From Roseibaca calidilacus (GTDB lineage: Bacteria; Pseudomonadota; Alphaproteobacteria; Rhodobacterales; Rhodobacteraceae): a DNA stretch of 64,000 nucleotides. How positions within the stretch are numbered: the first letter of the stretch is position 1; every line of letters starts with the position of its first letter. The DNA is taken from the NCBI RefSeq assembly GCF_001517585.1, contig NZ_FBYC01000004.1:620001-684000 (forward strand). The letters are read 5' to 3'. Position numbers and translations under genes: made by a program. Of the stretch, positions 13,176 to 22,161 are shown piece after piece. The notes beneath the pieces were generated by a model. That model was not told the DNA's origin. It searched no databases and worked only from the letters and a program-made list of their open reading frames with translations.

Positions 13176-13634
13176 ATGGGCACGGACTTCCCCTCTTCCG
13201 TGCTGTTTTGTTGCGACCATAATTCCGTGCGCTCGCCCATGGCCGAGGGGTTCATGAAAAAGCTGTATGGGCAGCGCGCCTACGTCCAATCCGCAGGCGT
13301 GCATTCCGACAGAGAGATTGACGGGTTTTCGATAACCGTCAGCGCCGAGGATGGGGTGGAACTGTCGCGCCACCGGTCGCGGTCCTTTGAAGAAATGATG
13401 GATTGGGGCGATGATCTTGGCGGCTTCGATCTGATTATCGCCTTGTCGCCCGCAAGCCAAAGACAGGCGCTAGAACTGACCCGCTTTGCGCATATCGACG
13501 TAGAATACTGGCCAATCATGGACCCGTCCGGGCTGGGAGAGTCGCGCGAGGCGAAACTTGCGGCCTACCGGCAGGCCCGTGACCAGATCAAGCAACGCCT
13601 GTTGGCCCGGTTCGGGCCACCATCCGAAGGGTAA
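13176..13634 (+). CDS. Low-molecular-weight protein tyrosine phosphatase / ArsC-like
   Basis: 152-residue LMW phosphatase fold. The active-site P-loop is C13-D-H-N-S-V-R19-S (CX5R), and the general-acid loop is MDPSGLGES near residue 112. The P-loop reads CDHNSVRSPMAE rather than the classical CxGNxCRS, closer to arsenate-reductase-like members. The target, phosphotyrosine or arsenate, cannot be fixed. Its ATG abuts the UPF0262 stop, so they are almost certainly cotranscribed, and the NTF2-like gene starts 4 bp later. Confidence 0.82.
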   Translation: MGTDFPSSVLFCCDHNSVRSPMAEGFMKKLYGQRAYVQSAGVHSDREIDGFSITVSAEDGVELSRHRSRSFEEMMDWGDDLGGFDLIIALSPASQRQALELTRFAHIDVEYWPIMDPSGLGESREAKLAAYRQARDQIKQRLLARFGPPSEG

Positions 13635-13638
13635 TACC

Positions 13639-14037
13639 ATGAGCCGCGCAATTATTGAGCAGTATTTCACCGCGTTCAACGCAGGTGACACAGACACCAT
13701 GCTGTCGCTGGTGTCTGATGACGTGGAGCACCATGTCAATCAAGGAGAGGTCCGGCGCGGGCGGGCGGCCTTTGCCGAGTTTTGCAGCCATATGGGCGTC
13801 AGCTACCGCGAAGAATTGCGCGATATGGTGGTTTTCCTGTCCGAAGATGGCTCCCGCGCGGCGGCGGAATTCATGGTGCATGGCGAATATCTGCAAACCG
13901 ATCCCGGCCTGCCAGAGGCGCGGGGGCAGGCCTATGTTCTGCCCGCCGGGTCGTTCTTTGCGCTGAAGGAGGGCCAGATTACCCGCGTGACCACCTATTA
14001 TAACCTGCAAGACTGGATCGCACAGGTCGCGGCATGA
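13639..14037 (+). CDS. SnoaL/NTF2-like (ketosteroid isomerase-related) protein
   Basis: 132-residue small alpha+beta barrel of the SnoaL/NTF2-like superfamily. The pattern IIEQYFTAFNAGDTDTMLSL at the start, a central AFAEFCSHMG helix and the terminal strand ITRVTTYYNLQDWIAQV are typical of ketosteroid isomerase-related proteins. Members bind small hydrophobic ligands or act as isomerases or hydrolases; no specific function can be assigned. It starts 4 bp after the phosphatase stop and overlaps the GNAT gene by ATGA, so it belongs to a tight three-gene set (NTF2-like, GNAT, nitrilase) placed ahead of infA. Confidence 0.72.
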   Translation: MSRAIIEQYFTAFNAGDTDTMLSLVSDDVEHHVNQGEVRRGRAAFAEFCSHMGVSYREELRDMVVFLSEDGSRAAAEFMVHGEYLQTDPGLPEARGQAYVLPAGSFFALKEGQITRVTTYYNLQDWIAQVAA

Positions 14038-14621
14038 GCTTGCGGTATCAGGCTTTGACGGGGGCCGCGATAGATGCGGTCATTGACGGGCTTGCGGCGT
14101 TGCGCATCCGCGTGTTCCATGACTGGCCCTATTTATATGCGGGCGATCTGGGTTATGAGCGCGGATATTTGGCGGTTTACCGCGACAACCCGCGCGCTAT
14201 CGTGGCCGCGGCGTTTGATGGTGACCGGCTGGTGGGGGCCGCGACGGGCCTGCCGATGGTCGATGCCGACCCGGAATTTCGCGCGGCCTTTGAGGGCACC
14301 GATCATAACCCCGAGCAGATCTTCTACTGTGCCGAGTCGGTGCTGCTGCCCGACTACCGGGGGCAGGGGGCGGGCCACCGCTTTTTCGACCTGCGCGAGC
14401 AGCACGCGCGCGCTTTGGGCCTGCGTTTTGCCGCGTTTTGCAGTGTGAAACGGCCAGAGGACCACCCCGCACGGCCCCATGGCTACCGCCCGCTGGATGG
14501 GTTCTGGCGCAAACGCGGTTATGCGCCGCTGCCGGGCGTGGTGGCCCAATTCACATGGCGCGATCTTGGCGATGCGACGGACACCGCGAAACCCCTGCAA
14601 GTCTGGATGCGCGCGCTATGA
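14034..14621 (+). CDS. GNAT-family N-acetyltransferase
   Basis: 195-residue acetyl-CoA-dependent acyltransferase of the GNAT fold. The acetyl-CoA motif A is seen as AESVLLPDYRGQGAGHRFF (RGQGAG pyrophosphate loop, near residues 113-118). The substrate is unknown. ATGA overlaps on both sides couple it to the NTF2-like gene upstream and to the nitrilase-family gene downstream, which suggests that the three act on one small molecule, for example acylating an amine released or consumed by the amidase. Confidence 0.8.
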   Translation: MSLRYQALTGAAIDAVIDGLAALRIRVFHDWPYLYAGDLGYERGYLAVYRDNPRAIVAAAFDGDRLVGAATGLPMVDADPEFRAAFEGTDHNPEQIFYCAESVLLPDYRGQGAGHRFFDLREQHARALGLRFAAFCSVKRPEDHPARPHGYRPLDGFWRKRGYAPLPGVVAQFTWRDLGDATDTAKPLQVWMRAL

Positions 14622-15487
14622 AACTTGCCGCTGCCGCTTACCCGCTGGATTTTCTGACCGATTGGAATGCGTATACCGCAAAGCTGGGCGCTTGGGTTGC
14701 AACGGGTGCGGCCACCGGGGCGGAACTGTTGGTGTTTCCCGAATATGGGGCGATGGAGCTGGCCAGTTTGGGCGGGGCCAAGGTTGCCGCCGATCTGGAC
14801 GCCGCGCTGCAAGAGGTGATGCGCCATGCCCCGCGCGTGGCTGCCTTGCACGGCGTCCTCGCGGCGCAACACAGCGTCTATATCCTTGGCGCGAGCGCAC
14901 CCGCGCGCGGCCCGGCAGGGCACCCGGTGAACTGTGCAACGCTTTATGGACCGAAGGGGGTGATCGGCCATCAGGACAAGCAGATCATGACCCGGTTCGA
15001 GCGTGAAGAATGGAACATCGCCCCCGGCCAAGACGGGCTGCGCGTGTTCGACACGCCGCTGGGGCGCATTGGCATTCTGATCTGCTACGACGCCGAATTC
15101 CCGCTTCTGGGCCGTGCGCTGGCCGAAGCCGGGGCAGAGATTCTTCTTGTGCCGTCCTGCACCGAAGGGCTGGCGGGATATACCCGCGTCAAGGTTGGTG
15201 CCATGGCCCGCGCGCTGGAAAACCAATGCGTGGTGGTCCACGCGCCCACGGTCGGCGCGGCGGATTGGTGCCCGGCGGTGGATATGAATACCGGGGCTGC
15301 CGCCATCTATGGCCCGCCCGACCGTGGCTTTCCCGATACCGGCATTCTGGCCGAAACCGCGCTCAATGCGCCGGGTTGGGCGGTGGCGGAGATTGATCGG
15401 GCCACCATTCATGCCGTGCGCCGGGATGGGGCCGTGTTGAACCATGCCCACTGGCCCGAGCAGAAAATGCGGCTTGGGCCGGGCTAA
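14618..15487 (+). CDS. Carbon-nitrogen hydrolase (nitrilase superfamily)
   Basis: 289-residue nitrilase-superfamily amidase or carbamoylase. The Glu-Lys-Cys triad is present: E42 in LVFPEYGAMEL, K121 in GHQDKQIMTRFE and C156 in GILICYDAEFP. By layout (long KQIMTRFEREEW loop) it resembles the Nit-like/aliphatic amidase branch usually annotated only as carbon-nitrogen hydrolase. The start at 14618 overlaps the GNAT stop (ATGA); the frame is open farther upstream but those residues are GNAT in another frame. The substrate is unknown. Confidence 0.85.
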   Translation: MKLAAAAYPLDFLTDWNAYTAKLGAWVATGAATGAELLVFPEYGAMELASLGGAKVAADLDAALQEVMRHAPRVAALHGVLAAQHSVYILGASAPARGPAGHPVNCATLYGPKGVIGHQDKQIMTRFEREEWNIAPGQDGLRVFDTPLGRIGILICYDAEFPLLGRALAEAGAEILLVPSCTEGLAGYTRVKVGAMARALENQCVVVHAPTVGAADWCPAVDMNTGAAAIYGPPDRGFPDTGILAETALNAPGWAVAEIDRATIHAVRRDGAVLNHAHWPEQKMRLGPG

Positions 15488-15511
15488 CACGGCCGGTTTT
15501 GCATATTTGCC

Positions 15512-15540
15512 TTGAAAAAAGCCCGCGATGCGCGCATCTA
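15512..15540 (+). promoter_or_regulatory. Likely infA promoter
   Basis: TTGAAA at 15512-15517 and CATCTA at 15535-15540 with exactly 17 bp between, 46 bp upstream of the infA ATG. The preceding gene ends 25 bp before, so infA-maf-rng-yacG can be transcribed separately from the nitrilase set. Confidence 0.5.
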
Positions 15541-15586
15541 GCAGCGCACGCGCGCAAGACGCGCGCCCACAACGGACGGAGTGACC

Positions 15587-15805
15587 ATGGCCAAGGAAGA
15601 ACTGCTCGAATTTCCCGGTGTCGTCAGAGAACTCCTGCCTAATGCGACATTTCGGGTCGAGCTGGAAAACGGCCATGAGATCAATGCGCATATGGCAGGC
15701 AAGATGCGGAAAAACCGCATCCGTGTTCTGGTTGGCGACAAAGTTCAGGTGGAAATGACACCCTATGACCTGACCAAGGGGCGGATCAATTACCGCTTCA
15801 AGTAA
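15587..15805 (+). CDS. infA: Translation initiation factor IF-1
   Basis: 72-residue S1-fold initiation factor binding the 30S A site, the standard IF-1 length. The whole protein is the canonical sequence, from [20 protein letters not shown] to [12 protein letters not shown]. Start at ATG 15587, with GGACGGA 6 bp upstream; an in-frame GTG two codons earlier is ignored because IF-1 begins MAKE. It opens the infA-maf-rng-yacG set. Confidence 0.98.
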   Translation: MAKEELLEFPGVVRELLPNATFRVELENGHEINAHMAGKMRKNRIRVLVGDKVQVEMTPYDLTKGRINYRFK

Positions 15806-15809
15806 GCCG

Positions 15810-16379
15810 ATGCGCCTGATTCTCGGCTCTGGCAGTCCAAGGCGGCTAGAGGTTCTGGCGCAGCTTGGCATCACGCCCGACAAGGTTGTCGCGGCGGATA
15901 TAGACGAGACGCCGCTGAAAGCCGAATTGCCGCGCCCCTATTGCGAACGGGTGACGCGGGCCAAGCTGGATGCAATTGCCACCGACCCGGATGATCTGCT
16001 GCTTTGTGCCGATACAACGGTTGCATTGGGGCGGCGGATTATGGGCAAGCCTGCCGATGCGGGCGAAGCGGCGGCATTCCTGCATAAACTATCAGGGCGG
16101 CGGCACGAGGTGATTACCGCGATCGCGCTGCGCCATGGCGCGCAGATCTGGACGCGCACCCAAGTCAGCGCGGTCAAGATGAAGCGCCTGTCCAACGAGG
16201 AGGTGAACCTTTATCTTGCCTCTGGCGAATGGCAGGGCAAGGCGGGCGGCTATGCCATTCAGGGTTTGGGCGCAGCCTTTATCCCGTGGATGCAAGGGTC
16301 TTACACCGGCGTGATGGGCCTGCCCGCAATGGAAACCGCGCAGCTTTTGCGCGCGGCTGGCTACAGGTGGAACGCATGA
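15810..16379 (+). CDS. maf: Maf-like nucleoside triphosphate pyrophosphatase
   Basis: Nucleotide pyrophosphatase of the Maf/YceF/YhdE family that clears non-canonical or excess nucleotides. 189 residues. The N-terminal substrate loop [19 protein letters not shown], the central catalytic CADTTVALG (Asp) and the late [13 protein letters not shown] are the family signatures. It starts 4 bp after infA and overlaps rng by ATGA. Confidence 0.93.
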   Translation: MRLILGSGSPRRLEVLAQLGITPDKVVAADIDETPLKAELPRPYCERVTRAKLDAIATDPDDLLLCADTTVALGRRIMGKPADAGEAAAFLHKLSGRRHEVITAIALRHGAQIWTRTQVSAVKMKRLSNEEVNLYLASGEWQGKAGGYAIQGLGAAFIPWMQGSYTGVMGLPAMETAQLLRAAGYRWNA

Positions 16380-17413
16380 AAGGCAGCACGATTGCGCTGG
16401 ACCATATCGGCGAACGGCAGGCCGCAGCGCTTATGGTCGATGGTATTCTAGATGATTTCCTGATCGACCCGCCAGATTGGGTCACCCCGCCCGAGTCGCT
16501 CTTTCGCGGAAAGCTGGGACGGCCCGTGAAGGGCATGGGGGGCGCTTTTGTCGACCTGCCAAATGGACAAAGCGGGTTCCTGCGCCAGACAAAAGGGCTG
16601 CGGCCCGGCGATCCGATCCTTGTGCAGGTGACAGGGCTGGCAGAGCAGGGCAAGGCCGTGCCTGTCACCACGCGCCTGCTGTTCAAAAGCCGCTTCGCCA
16701 TTGTCACGCCCGATGCGCCGGGCCTGAACATCTCGCGCCAGATTGACGATGACGCGCTGCGCGCCGATCTGGATGCGCTGGCGCGCGACTGTATGGAAGG
16801 GGCAGGGGACAAGCTTGGCCTGATCCTGCGCTCTGCCTGCATGGATGCGCAAGAGGCAGATATCGCCGATGACATATTGCAAATGCGCAGCCTTGCCGAA
16901 CAGGTGCTGGGCGATTTGACCGGCGCGCCCGAATTGCTGCTGGCTGCACCGGGTGCCCATGAACTGGCTTGGCGCGACTGGGCGGATGCCGACACGCTGG
17001 ATGACGCCGCTGGCAGTTTCGTGCGGCACGGGGTGGACGATGCGCTTGACAAGCTGACCCGCGCCGACGTGGGTCTGGCCCATGGCGCGTCCATGGTGAT
17101 CGAACCCACCCGCGCGTTGGTCGCTGTGGATATCAACACAGGCCCCGACACCAGCCCCGCCGCCGGGTTGAAAGCCAATATCGCCGCGATCCGCGCCCTG
17201 CCGCGCGAGTTGCGCTTGCGCGGGCTTGGCGGTCAGGTGGTCATCGACCTTGCGCCCTATCCGAAACGCGAAAAACAAGTGCTGGAACAGGTTCTGAGCG
17301 CCGCGTTCAAACGCGACGGGCGCGACACGGTGCTGGCCGGCTTCACGCCCTTAGGCAATTTTGAGCTGACCCGCAAACGCGACCGCGTGGCGCTGTCGGT
17401 GCTGTTGCCATGA
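16376..17413 (+). CDS. rng: Ribonuclease E/G family protein, short form
   Basis: Endoribonuclease for single-stranded AU-rich RNA and rRNA/tRNA maturation. 345 residues, shorter than E. coli RNase G (489), with no scaffold tail, so RNase G-like. Seen: an S1-like region ([18 protein letters not shown]), the metal-binding catalytic stretch [14 protein letters not shown] near residue 245, [15 protein letters not shown], and [10 protein letters not shown] at the end. Start ATG 16376 overlaps the maf stop (ATGA); the upstream open frame is maf read in another frame. Confidence 0.88.
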   Translation: MKGSTIALDHIGERQAAALMVDGILDDFLIDPPDWVTPPESLFRGKLGRPVKGMGGAFVDLPNGQSGFLRQTKGLRPGDPILVQVTGLAEQGKAVPVTTRLLFKSRFAIVTPDAPGLNISRQIDDDALRADLDALARDCMEGAGDKLGLILRSACMDAQEADIADDILQMRSLAEQVLGDLTGAPELLLAAPGAHELAWRDWADADTLDDAAGSFVRHGVDDALDKLTRADVGLAHGASMVIEPTRALVAVDINTGPDTSPAAGLKANIAAIRALPRELRLRGLGGQVVIDLAPYPKREKQVLEQVLSAAFKRDGRDTVLAGFTPLGNFELTRKRDRVALSVLLP

Positions 17414-17589
17414 GCTGCCCGATTTGCCGCAAAGCCGCGCTGGCAGAGTATCGCCCCTTTTGCTCGCGTCGCTGCGCCGATATCGACCTCGCGCGCTGGT
17501 TGCGGGCGGATTACGCCATCCCCGTGCCCTTGACCGATGCAGAGGATGACGTGGTGACGGACCCGCCAAACCTGCCTGAATCGCATTAG
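17410..17589 (+). CDS. yacG: DNA gyrase inhibitor YacG (zinc-binding)
   Basis: 59-residue zinc ribbon protein; the E. coli homologue binds GyrB and inhibits gyrase. Begins [10 protein letters not shown] and has the second metal pair in FCSRRCADIDLARWL, giving the four cysteines CX2C...CX3C at positions 3, 6, 18 and 22. The acidic C-terminal tail (TDAEDDVVTDP) is usual. ATG overlaps the rng stop (ATGA). Confidence 0.9.
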   Translation: MSCPICRKAALAEYRPFCSRRCADIDLARWLRADYAIPVPLTDAEDDVVTDPPNLPESH

Positions 17590-17684
17590 TTTTTTCGATT
17601 TGCCTCTGGACAGTGAAACCAGCGTGACATAATACACCGCTACCCAGCAGGGCAGGCCAAAAACAGCCGCGCTGCGAAACCCGT

Positions 17685-17759
17685 GCCCGGGTAGCTCAGG
17701 GGTAGAGCAGTGGATTGAAAATCCTCGTGTCGGTGGTTCGATTCCGCCCCCGGGCACCA
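17685..17759 (+). tRNA. tRNA-Phe (GAA)
   Basis: 75-nt cloverleaf with encoded CCA. Acceptor arms GCCCGGG (17685-17691) and CCCGGGC (17749-17755), D-arm TAGCTCAGGGGTAGAGC, anticodon GAA at 17717-17719 in the loop TTGAAAA, TpsiC arm GGTGGTTCGATTCCGCC, discriminator A then CCA. One mismatch (T-T) appears in the anticodon stem. It follows yacG by about 95 bp. Confidence 0.96.
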
Positions 17760-18130
17760 CTTAACAAGCTGAAATGTTTGGGTTTTGTGGTCATGTGTGG
17801 TCCTTGCTCGGACCGGGTTTGACGCTATCCTGCGACGGATATATCAGTTATCGCCGTCTTGCGTGCTCGTTTCCCAGCATTGCTTTGCGTTATGCCACGG
17901 CAAGGTGTGCCAACCGCGAATAGTGCCGCGCTATGGGGGCGGTTTCTGCCCCGACTGCTCCGCGATGCGCGGCGCATTGGTTGTTCGGACGGCTTGCCGG
18001 AGCATGTGCGCGGCGGGATCGCTTAAGGCGCGCGGCCAGGGGTTTTCTTGGCAGGGTTTGCTGCGCTTGACTTCGGACACGTCCCCGCCCATGACACGCG
18101 CAACGCAATTTAGCAGCGGATACCGGGCGC
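17760..18130. other. 371-bp gap between tRNA-Phe and lepB without a convincing gene
   Basis: A small hairpin GGTCC/GGACC (17797-17811) could end tRNA transcription. An open frame at 17785-18144 (119 codons) has a cysteine- and arginine-rich composition unlike any protein family I know and no ribosome binding site, so I do not call it. TTGACT at 18067 may be part of the lepB promoter. A small RNA cannot be excluded. Confidence 0.5.
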
Positions 18131-18919
18131 ATGGCAAAAAGTGATGGCAAGAAAGACGGGCTGTGGGAGAACGTGAAAACGATCTTCTATGCGCTTTTGA
18201 TCGCGGGCTTGTTCCGCACCCTGTTCTTTCAGCCTTTCTGGATTCCCTCTGGGTCTATGAAGGAAACCTTGTTGATCGGGGATTTCCTATTCGTGAACAA
18301 AATGGCCTATGGCTATTCACGTTATTCCTGTCCCTTCGCGATATGCCCGTTTTCGGGCCGTATTTTCGCGTCCGACCCAGAGCGCGGCGATATCGTGGTG
18401 TTTCGACATCCCGGCACGGGGGCCGATTACATCAAGCGGCTAATCGGGTTGCCGGGGGATACGGTGCAAATCCGTGATGGCCAGATCATTCTGAATGGCG
18501 AGCCCGTGCCGCAAACCCCCGATGGTGATTTCAGCGAGGAGTATGCGCGCCAAGGTTCGTCGCAGCAGTTTCCGCGCTGCGAGAATGCGCCGGTGGGCGA
18601 GGGCGGCGATTGCCTGAAATCGCGTATGATCGAAACGCTGCCGAACGGGGTCAGCTACCCGGTGTTGAATATCTCGGACAATAGTGCGGCGGACAACACG
18701 CCGGTCTTTACCGTGCCGGACGGCGAATTCTTCTTCATGGGCGACAACCGCGACAATTCGCTCGACAGCCGGATGCCGCGCAGTGTTGGTGGTGTGGGCT
18801 TCGTGCCGTTCGACCACCTGATCGGGCGTGCGCGCCACGTGGTCTTCTCTGCCGAGGGCCGCTCGTTGTACATGTTCTGGACATGGCGGGGGGATCGCTT
18901 CTTCGAGGCGCTTCGGTGA
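18131..18919 (+). CDS. lepB: Signal peptidase I
   Basis: Membrane serine protease removing signal peptides from Sec and Tat substrates. 262 residues; one N-terminal transmembrane helix ([16 protein letters not shown], residues 17-32), then the periplasmic domain with catalytic serine in [17 protein letters not shown], the general-base lysine in [12 protein letters not shown] and box [12 protein letters not shown]. No strong ribosome binding site precedes the ATG. The stop overlaps the rnc GTG start. Confidence 0.96.
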   Translation: MAKSDGKKDGLWENVKTIFYALLIAGLFRTLFFQPFWIPSGSMKETLLIGDFLFVNKMAYGYSRYSCPFAICPFSGRIFASDPERGDIVVFRHPGTGADYIKRLIGLPGDTVQIRDGQIILNGEPVPQTPDGDFSEEYARQGSSQQFPRCENAPVGEGGDCLKSRMIETLPNGVSYPVLNISDNSAADNTPVFTVPDGEFFFMGDNRDNSLDSRMPRSVGGVGFVPFDHLIGRARHVVFSAEGRSLYMFWTWRGDRFFEALR

Positions 18920-19602
18920 AACTGTCGCGCGAGATAACGGCCTTTATGACGCGGTTGGGGCATGAGTTTGACCGCCCCGAATTGCTTCTGCGCGCGCTGA
19001 CGCACCCGTCAATTTCCACGCCGTCGCGGCCCGACAACCAAAGGTTGGAGTTCCTTGGCGACCGGGTGCTGGGTCTTGTGATGTCCGAGGCGCTTTTGGC
19101 CGCCGACAAGGCCGCACGCGAAGGCCAGCTTGCCCCGCGCTATAACGCGCTGGTGCGCAAGGAAACCTGCGCCGAAATCGCGCGGGAAATCGACCTTGGG
19201 GCAGTGTTGCGGCTGGGCCGGTCAGAGATGCTCTCTGGCGGGCGGCGCAAGATGGCGATTCTTGGCGATGCCATGGAAGCGGTGATCGCCGCAGTCTACC
19301 TTGACGCTGGGTTCACTGTGGCGCGCAATGTGATCCTTAGCCTTTGGGGCGACCGCGTGTCCTTGGTGGAGGCGGATTCGCGCGATGCCAAGACGCTGTT
19401 GCAGGAATGGGCACAGGCGCGCGGCATGGCGTTGCCCGCCTATGCCGAGGCGGGGCGCTCTGGCCCCGACCACGCGCCGCAGTTCACCATAGAGGTGCGG
19501 TTGGAAAATGGGGCTGTTGCGCGCGCTTCTGCCGGAAGCAAGCGGCAGGCCGAACATCAGGCTGCAAGCGCGCTTCTGGCGCAGTTGGATGACGCAGAAT
19601 AA
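18916..19602 (+). CDS. rnc: Ribonuclease III
   Basis: Double-strand RNA endonuclease for rRNA and mRNA processing. 228 residues. The signature [20 protein letters not shown] is near residue 38, the second acidic site is [13 protein letters not shown], and a C-terminal dsRNA-binding domain follows ([16 protein letters not shown] to [14 protein letters not shown]). The start is GTG 18916 in a GTGA overlap with lepB. In most relatives era follows directly; here an antisense acyltransferase intervenes. Confidence 0.95.
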   Translation: MKLSREITAFMTRLGHEFDRPELLLRALTHPSISTPSRPDNQRLEFLGDRVLGLVMSEALLAADKAAREGQLAPRYNALVRKETCAEIAREIDLGAVLRLGRSEMLSGGRRKMAILGDAMEAVIAAVYLDAGFTVARNVILSLWGDRVSLVEADSRDAKTLLQEWAQARGMALPAYAEAGRSGPDHAPQFTIEVRLENGAVARASAGSKRQAEHQAASALLAQLDDAE

Positions 19603-19618
19603 CGGGTCAGGCCGCTGG

Positions 19619-20755
19619 TCACATGGTGCTTGGCGCCGTCTCTAGCGGCCCGACCAGATAAAACCCCAGAACCAACCCCAAGACCATCAGCGTATACACG
19701 CCGGTCATGCTGGCATAGCCCAAAGCGGGTGAATACCACGATGCGCGGTATTTATACAGGTTGAGGTCAATCATCTTGTAAGCAAAGGCGGCAATCCCGA
19801 TCGCCATTGCAAAGCCGATGATATCGGCCGTCACAATACCAAGCCCCGGCAAGCGGCTGGCGATGACACCTGCAATGAACAGGCCTATCCAATGGTTCAG
19901 ATACATTGGAAAGGAAATACCCCCGGCCCAACTGCCAAAGCGCGTCCGTTGCCCCGGTTGGGCGCAAAGCAGCACGACAGAAATGGCCAGAAGCGGGACA
20001 TATTGCCGATAGGGGACCGCGTCCGTCGCCCAGAATGCGATCGTGACCGCGCAACTGCCGATCAGCGCCGCAACGGCCCAGGGCCGGATATGCCAGTTCC
20101 CGAAACGGCGTTGCAGCATTGCAGCCAGAACACCGGCAGAAACGCTGCCATACCATGTTTCCAACAGCGCCGCGGCCAGCGCAATGACCACCCATGTCAT
20201 CCAGTATTTCGCCACCGACACGAACAGGATCAGGATGGGCGCCATCAGGTAGAATTGTTCTTCCACGGCGATTGACCAAAAGTGCGATCCGGTGCCGTTC
20301 ATTGGCAGGGCGGTGATGACCTCGGGCGTTTTTTCTATGAAGAAATTATGTGTGAAGGTCAGATCGTAGATCAGCGCCTGCCAGAAATAGGGCGCAAAGC
20401 CCTCTTTCAGATAGGCTGCGCCATAGAGTGCGGCGATGGCGGCAAAGAAGGGCAGCCAGATGCGAATGGTCCGATTGTAGAAAAACCGGGGCAGGTCGGC
20501 ACGAGTCATGCGCAGGATGATCCCGCCAATCAGGAAACCGCTAAGGGCAAAGAAAATCTGCACGAACAGATCGCCTGCGAAATTCAGATGGCTGACCGAC
20601 CCGGCATGAACCCAGAACACCGCCGAGGCGAGGAAGATCCTGAGCCAATCGAAATTTGGATATTCGGTCAGACCACTGGCCACCAATTTGGCCCGGTGCT
20701 GGGCTTTTGTCTCGAAATCTGACTTTGATGGTCTAAACACGTCCACACACTCCAC
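19619..20755 (-). CDS. Acyltransferase 3 family membrane protein
   Basis: Integral-membrane acyltransferase (OafA/NodX type) that O-acetylates or O-acylates surface polysaccharide or other glycans. About 378 residues with roughly ten hydrophobic segments from FDWLRIFLASAVFWVHAGSV onward. The family motif SHFWSIAVEEQFYLMAP is near residue 174; FFALSGFLIGGII near residue 70 is the usual second segment. The start is uncertain: GTG 20755 gives the longest product, GTG 20740 is another option. It sits alone, antisense, between rnc and era, and its 3' end is 16 bp from rnc. Confidence 0.88.
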   Translation of the reverse strand: MECVDVFRPSKSDFETKAQHRAKLVASGLTEYPNFDWLRIFLASAVFWVHAGSVSHLNFAGDLFVQIFFALSGFLIGGIILRMTRADLPRFFYNRTIRIWLPFFAAIAALYGAAYLKEGFAPYFWQALIYDLTFTHNFFIEKTPEVITALPMNGTGSHFWSIAVEEQFYLMAPILILFVSVAKYWMTWVVIALAAALLETWYGSVSAGVLAAMLQRRFGNWHIRPWAVAALIGSCAVTIAFWATDAVPYRQYVPLLAISVVLLCAQPGQRTRFGSWAGGISFPMYLNHWIGLFIAGVIASRLPGLGIVTADIIGFAMAIGIAAFAYKMIDLNLYKYRASWYSPALGYASMTGVYTLMVLGLVLGFYLVGPLETAPSTM

Positions 20756-20917
20756 AAACCTAACGGTGGCGGCGTAGCAAGCAATCGGGTCACAATTTCG
20801 GCAAAGATGGGGTCGGAATGCGCCGGGCCAGTTGCGGGGTGGCGGGGTGTATCCGCACTGGCGGGACCGCGCGAAACCGGGTAAACACGGCAGTCAAAGG
20901 CAATCAGGACGTTTTCC

Positions 20918-21829
20918 ATGACCACACGCGCGGGCTTCATAGCCCTGATCGGTGAACCCAATGCGGGCAAATCCACCCTGACCAACCGGATGGTGGGGGC
21001 CAAGGTCAGCATTGTCACCCACAAGGTGCAGACCACGCGCACCCGGATTCGGGGTGTGGCGCTGGATGGGCCGTCGCAACTGGTTTTTGTGGATACGCCG
21101 GGCCTGTTTCGTCCGCGCAGGCGTCTGGACCGCGCCATGGTCGCGGCCGCTTGGGGCGGGGCGGCGGATGCCGATGTGATCGTGCTGTTGATCGAAGCGC
21201 ATCGCGGCCTGACCGACGGGGTGCAAAGCATTCTGGACACGCTGCGCGACCGTGTTACGCCCAAGCAGACAGTGGCGCTGGCCATCAACAAGATTGACCG
21301 TGTGAAATCTGAAGCACTGCTGGCGCTGACCGCCAAGATGAACGACGCCTATCCTTTCGCGCAGACCTTCCTAATCTCTGCCGAGCGCGGGCATGGTGTG
21401 GACGATCTGAAACACTGGCTGGCCGGGCAATTGCCCGAAGGACCGTGGCTTTATCCCGAAGACCAGATTGCCGATCTGCCCATGCGCATGATTGCCGCCG
21501 AAATGACGCGCGAGAAGCTGACCCTGCGCCTGCACGAAGAATTGCCCTACCAATTGACGGTCGAGAGCGAGAATTGGGAAGAGCGCACGGATGGCTCTGC
21601 CCGGATTGACCAGACGATCTATGTCATGCGCGATGGCCATAAGGGCATCGTGCTGGGCCATAAGGGCGAGACGATCAAGGCCATTTCCACTGCGGCGCGC
21701 GCCGAAATCAGCGAGTTTCTGGGCCGCCCGGTGCATCTGTTCCTGCAAGTGAAGGTGCGCGAAAACTGGATGGAGGAATCCGAGCGCTATTCCGAGATGG
21801 GGCTGGAGTTCCGCGACGGCAACGCATGA
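20918..21829 (+). CDS. era: GTPase Era
   Basis: Essential Ras-like GTPase that binds 16S rRNA and assists 30S maturation. 303 residues. G1 GEPNAGKSTLTN, G2 region TTRTRIRG, G3 DTPGLF, G4 NKIDRV, G5 SAERG, then a C-terminal KH domain with VLGHKGETIKAI (GHKG loop). It is followed by the DUF1491 gene with an ATGA overlap. Upstream 160 bp, shared with the divergent acyltransferase gene, must contain its own promoter, since the usual lepB-rnc-era readthrough is interrupted. Confidence 0.97.
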   Translation: MTTRAGFIALIGEPNAGKSTLTNRMVGAKVSIVTHKVQTTRTRIRGVALDGPSQLVFVDTPGLFRPRRRLDRAMVAAAWGGAADADVIVLLIEAHRGLTDGVQSILDTLRDRVTPKQTVALAINKIDRVKSEALLALTAKMNDAYPFAQTFLISAERGHGVDDLKHWLAGQLPEGPWLYPEDQIADLPMRMIAAEMTREKLTLRLHEELPYQLTVESENWEERTDGSARIDQTIYVMRDGHKGIVLGHKGETIKAISTAARAEISEFLGRPVHLFLQVKVRENWMEESERYSEMGLEFRDGNA

Positions 21830-22161
21830 GCGGGGCGCGGCTGGCAACAGGTATCTGGGTTGCGGCCTATCTGAAGCGGCTGCAACTGGCGGGCATCCCG
21901 GCCTATGTCATCGCTAAAGGGGACACAACGGCAGGGGCCGTGCTGGTCAAGCTGGCGCTGATGGATGGCGGCGCGCGCGCCTATATCCGCCGCTACGATT
22001 TCGCAAGCGACACCCGCATTTGGGAGGTTTTGATCGAAGGGCCAGAAGCAGAGGTTGACGCGGCGGTTTCGCGCCAACGCGGCTTTGACAGCGACCTTTG
22101 GGTGATCGAACTAGAAGATGCGCGCGGGCGCCACCTGCTGGACGAGGATGGGCTTGCCTAA
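21826..22161 (+). CDS. DUF1491 family protein
   Basis: 111-residue conserved alphaproteobacterial protein of unknown function. Recognised by RLATGIWVAAYLKRLQLAGI, followed by GAVLVKLALMDGGARAYIR and a final DLWVIELEDARGRHLLD. No membrane segment or known catalytic motif. Coupled to era by ATGA, its common neighbour, and overlapping the following kinase-like gene by 14 bp. The recO gene often found next is not here. Confidence 0.85.
   Translation: MSGARLATGIWVAAYLKRLQLAGIPAYVIAKGDTTAGAVLVKLALMDGGARAYIRRYDFASDTRIWEVLIEGPEAEVDAAVSRQRGFDSDLWVIELEDARGRHLLDEDGLA

Noticed and set aside
14519-15883. 454-codon minus-strand frame across the nitrilase and infA genes
   Set aside because: Antisense shadow of three well-supported genes; no binding site, no domain.
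17785-18144. 119-codon frame between tRNA-Phe and lepB
   Set aside because: No binding site, no family resemblance, overlaps the lepB start.
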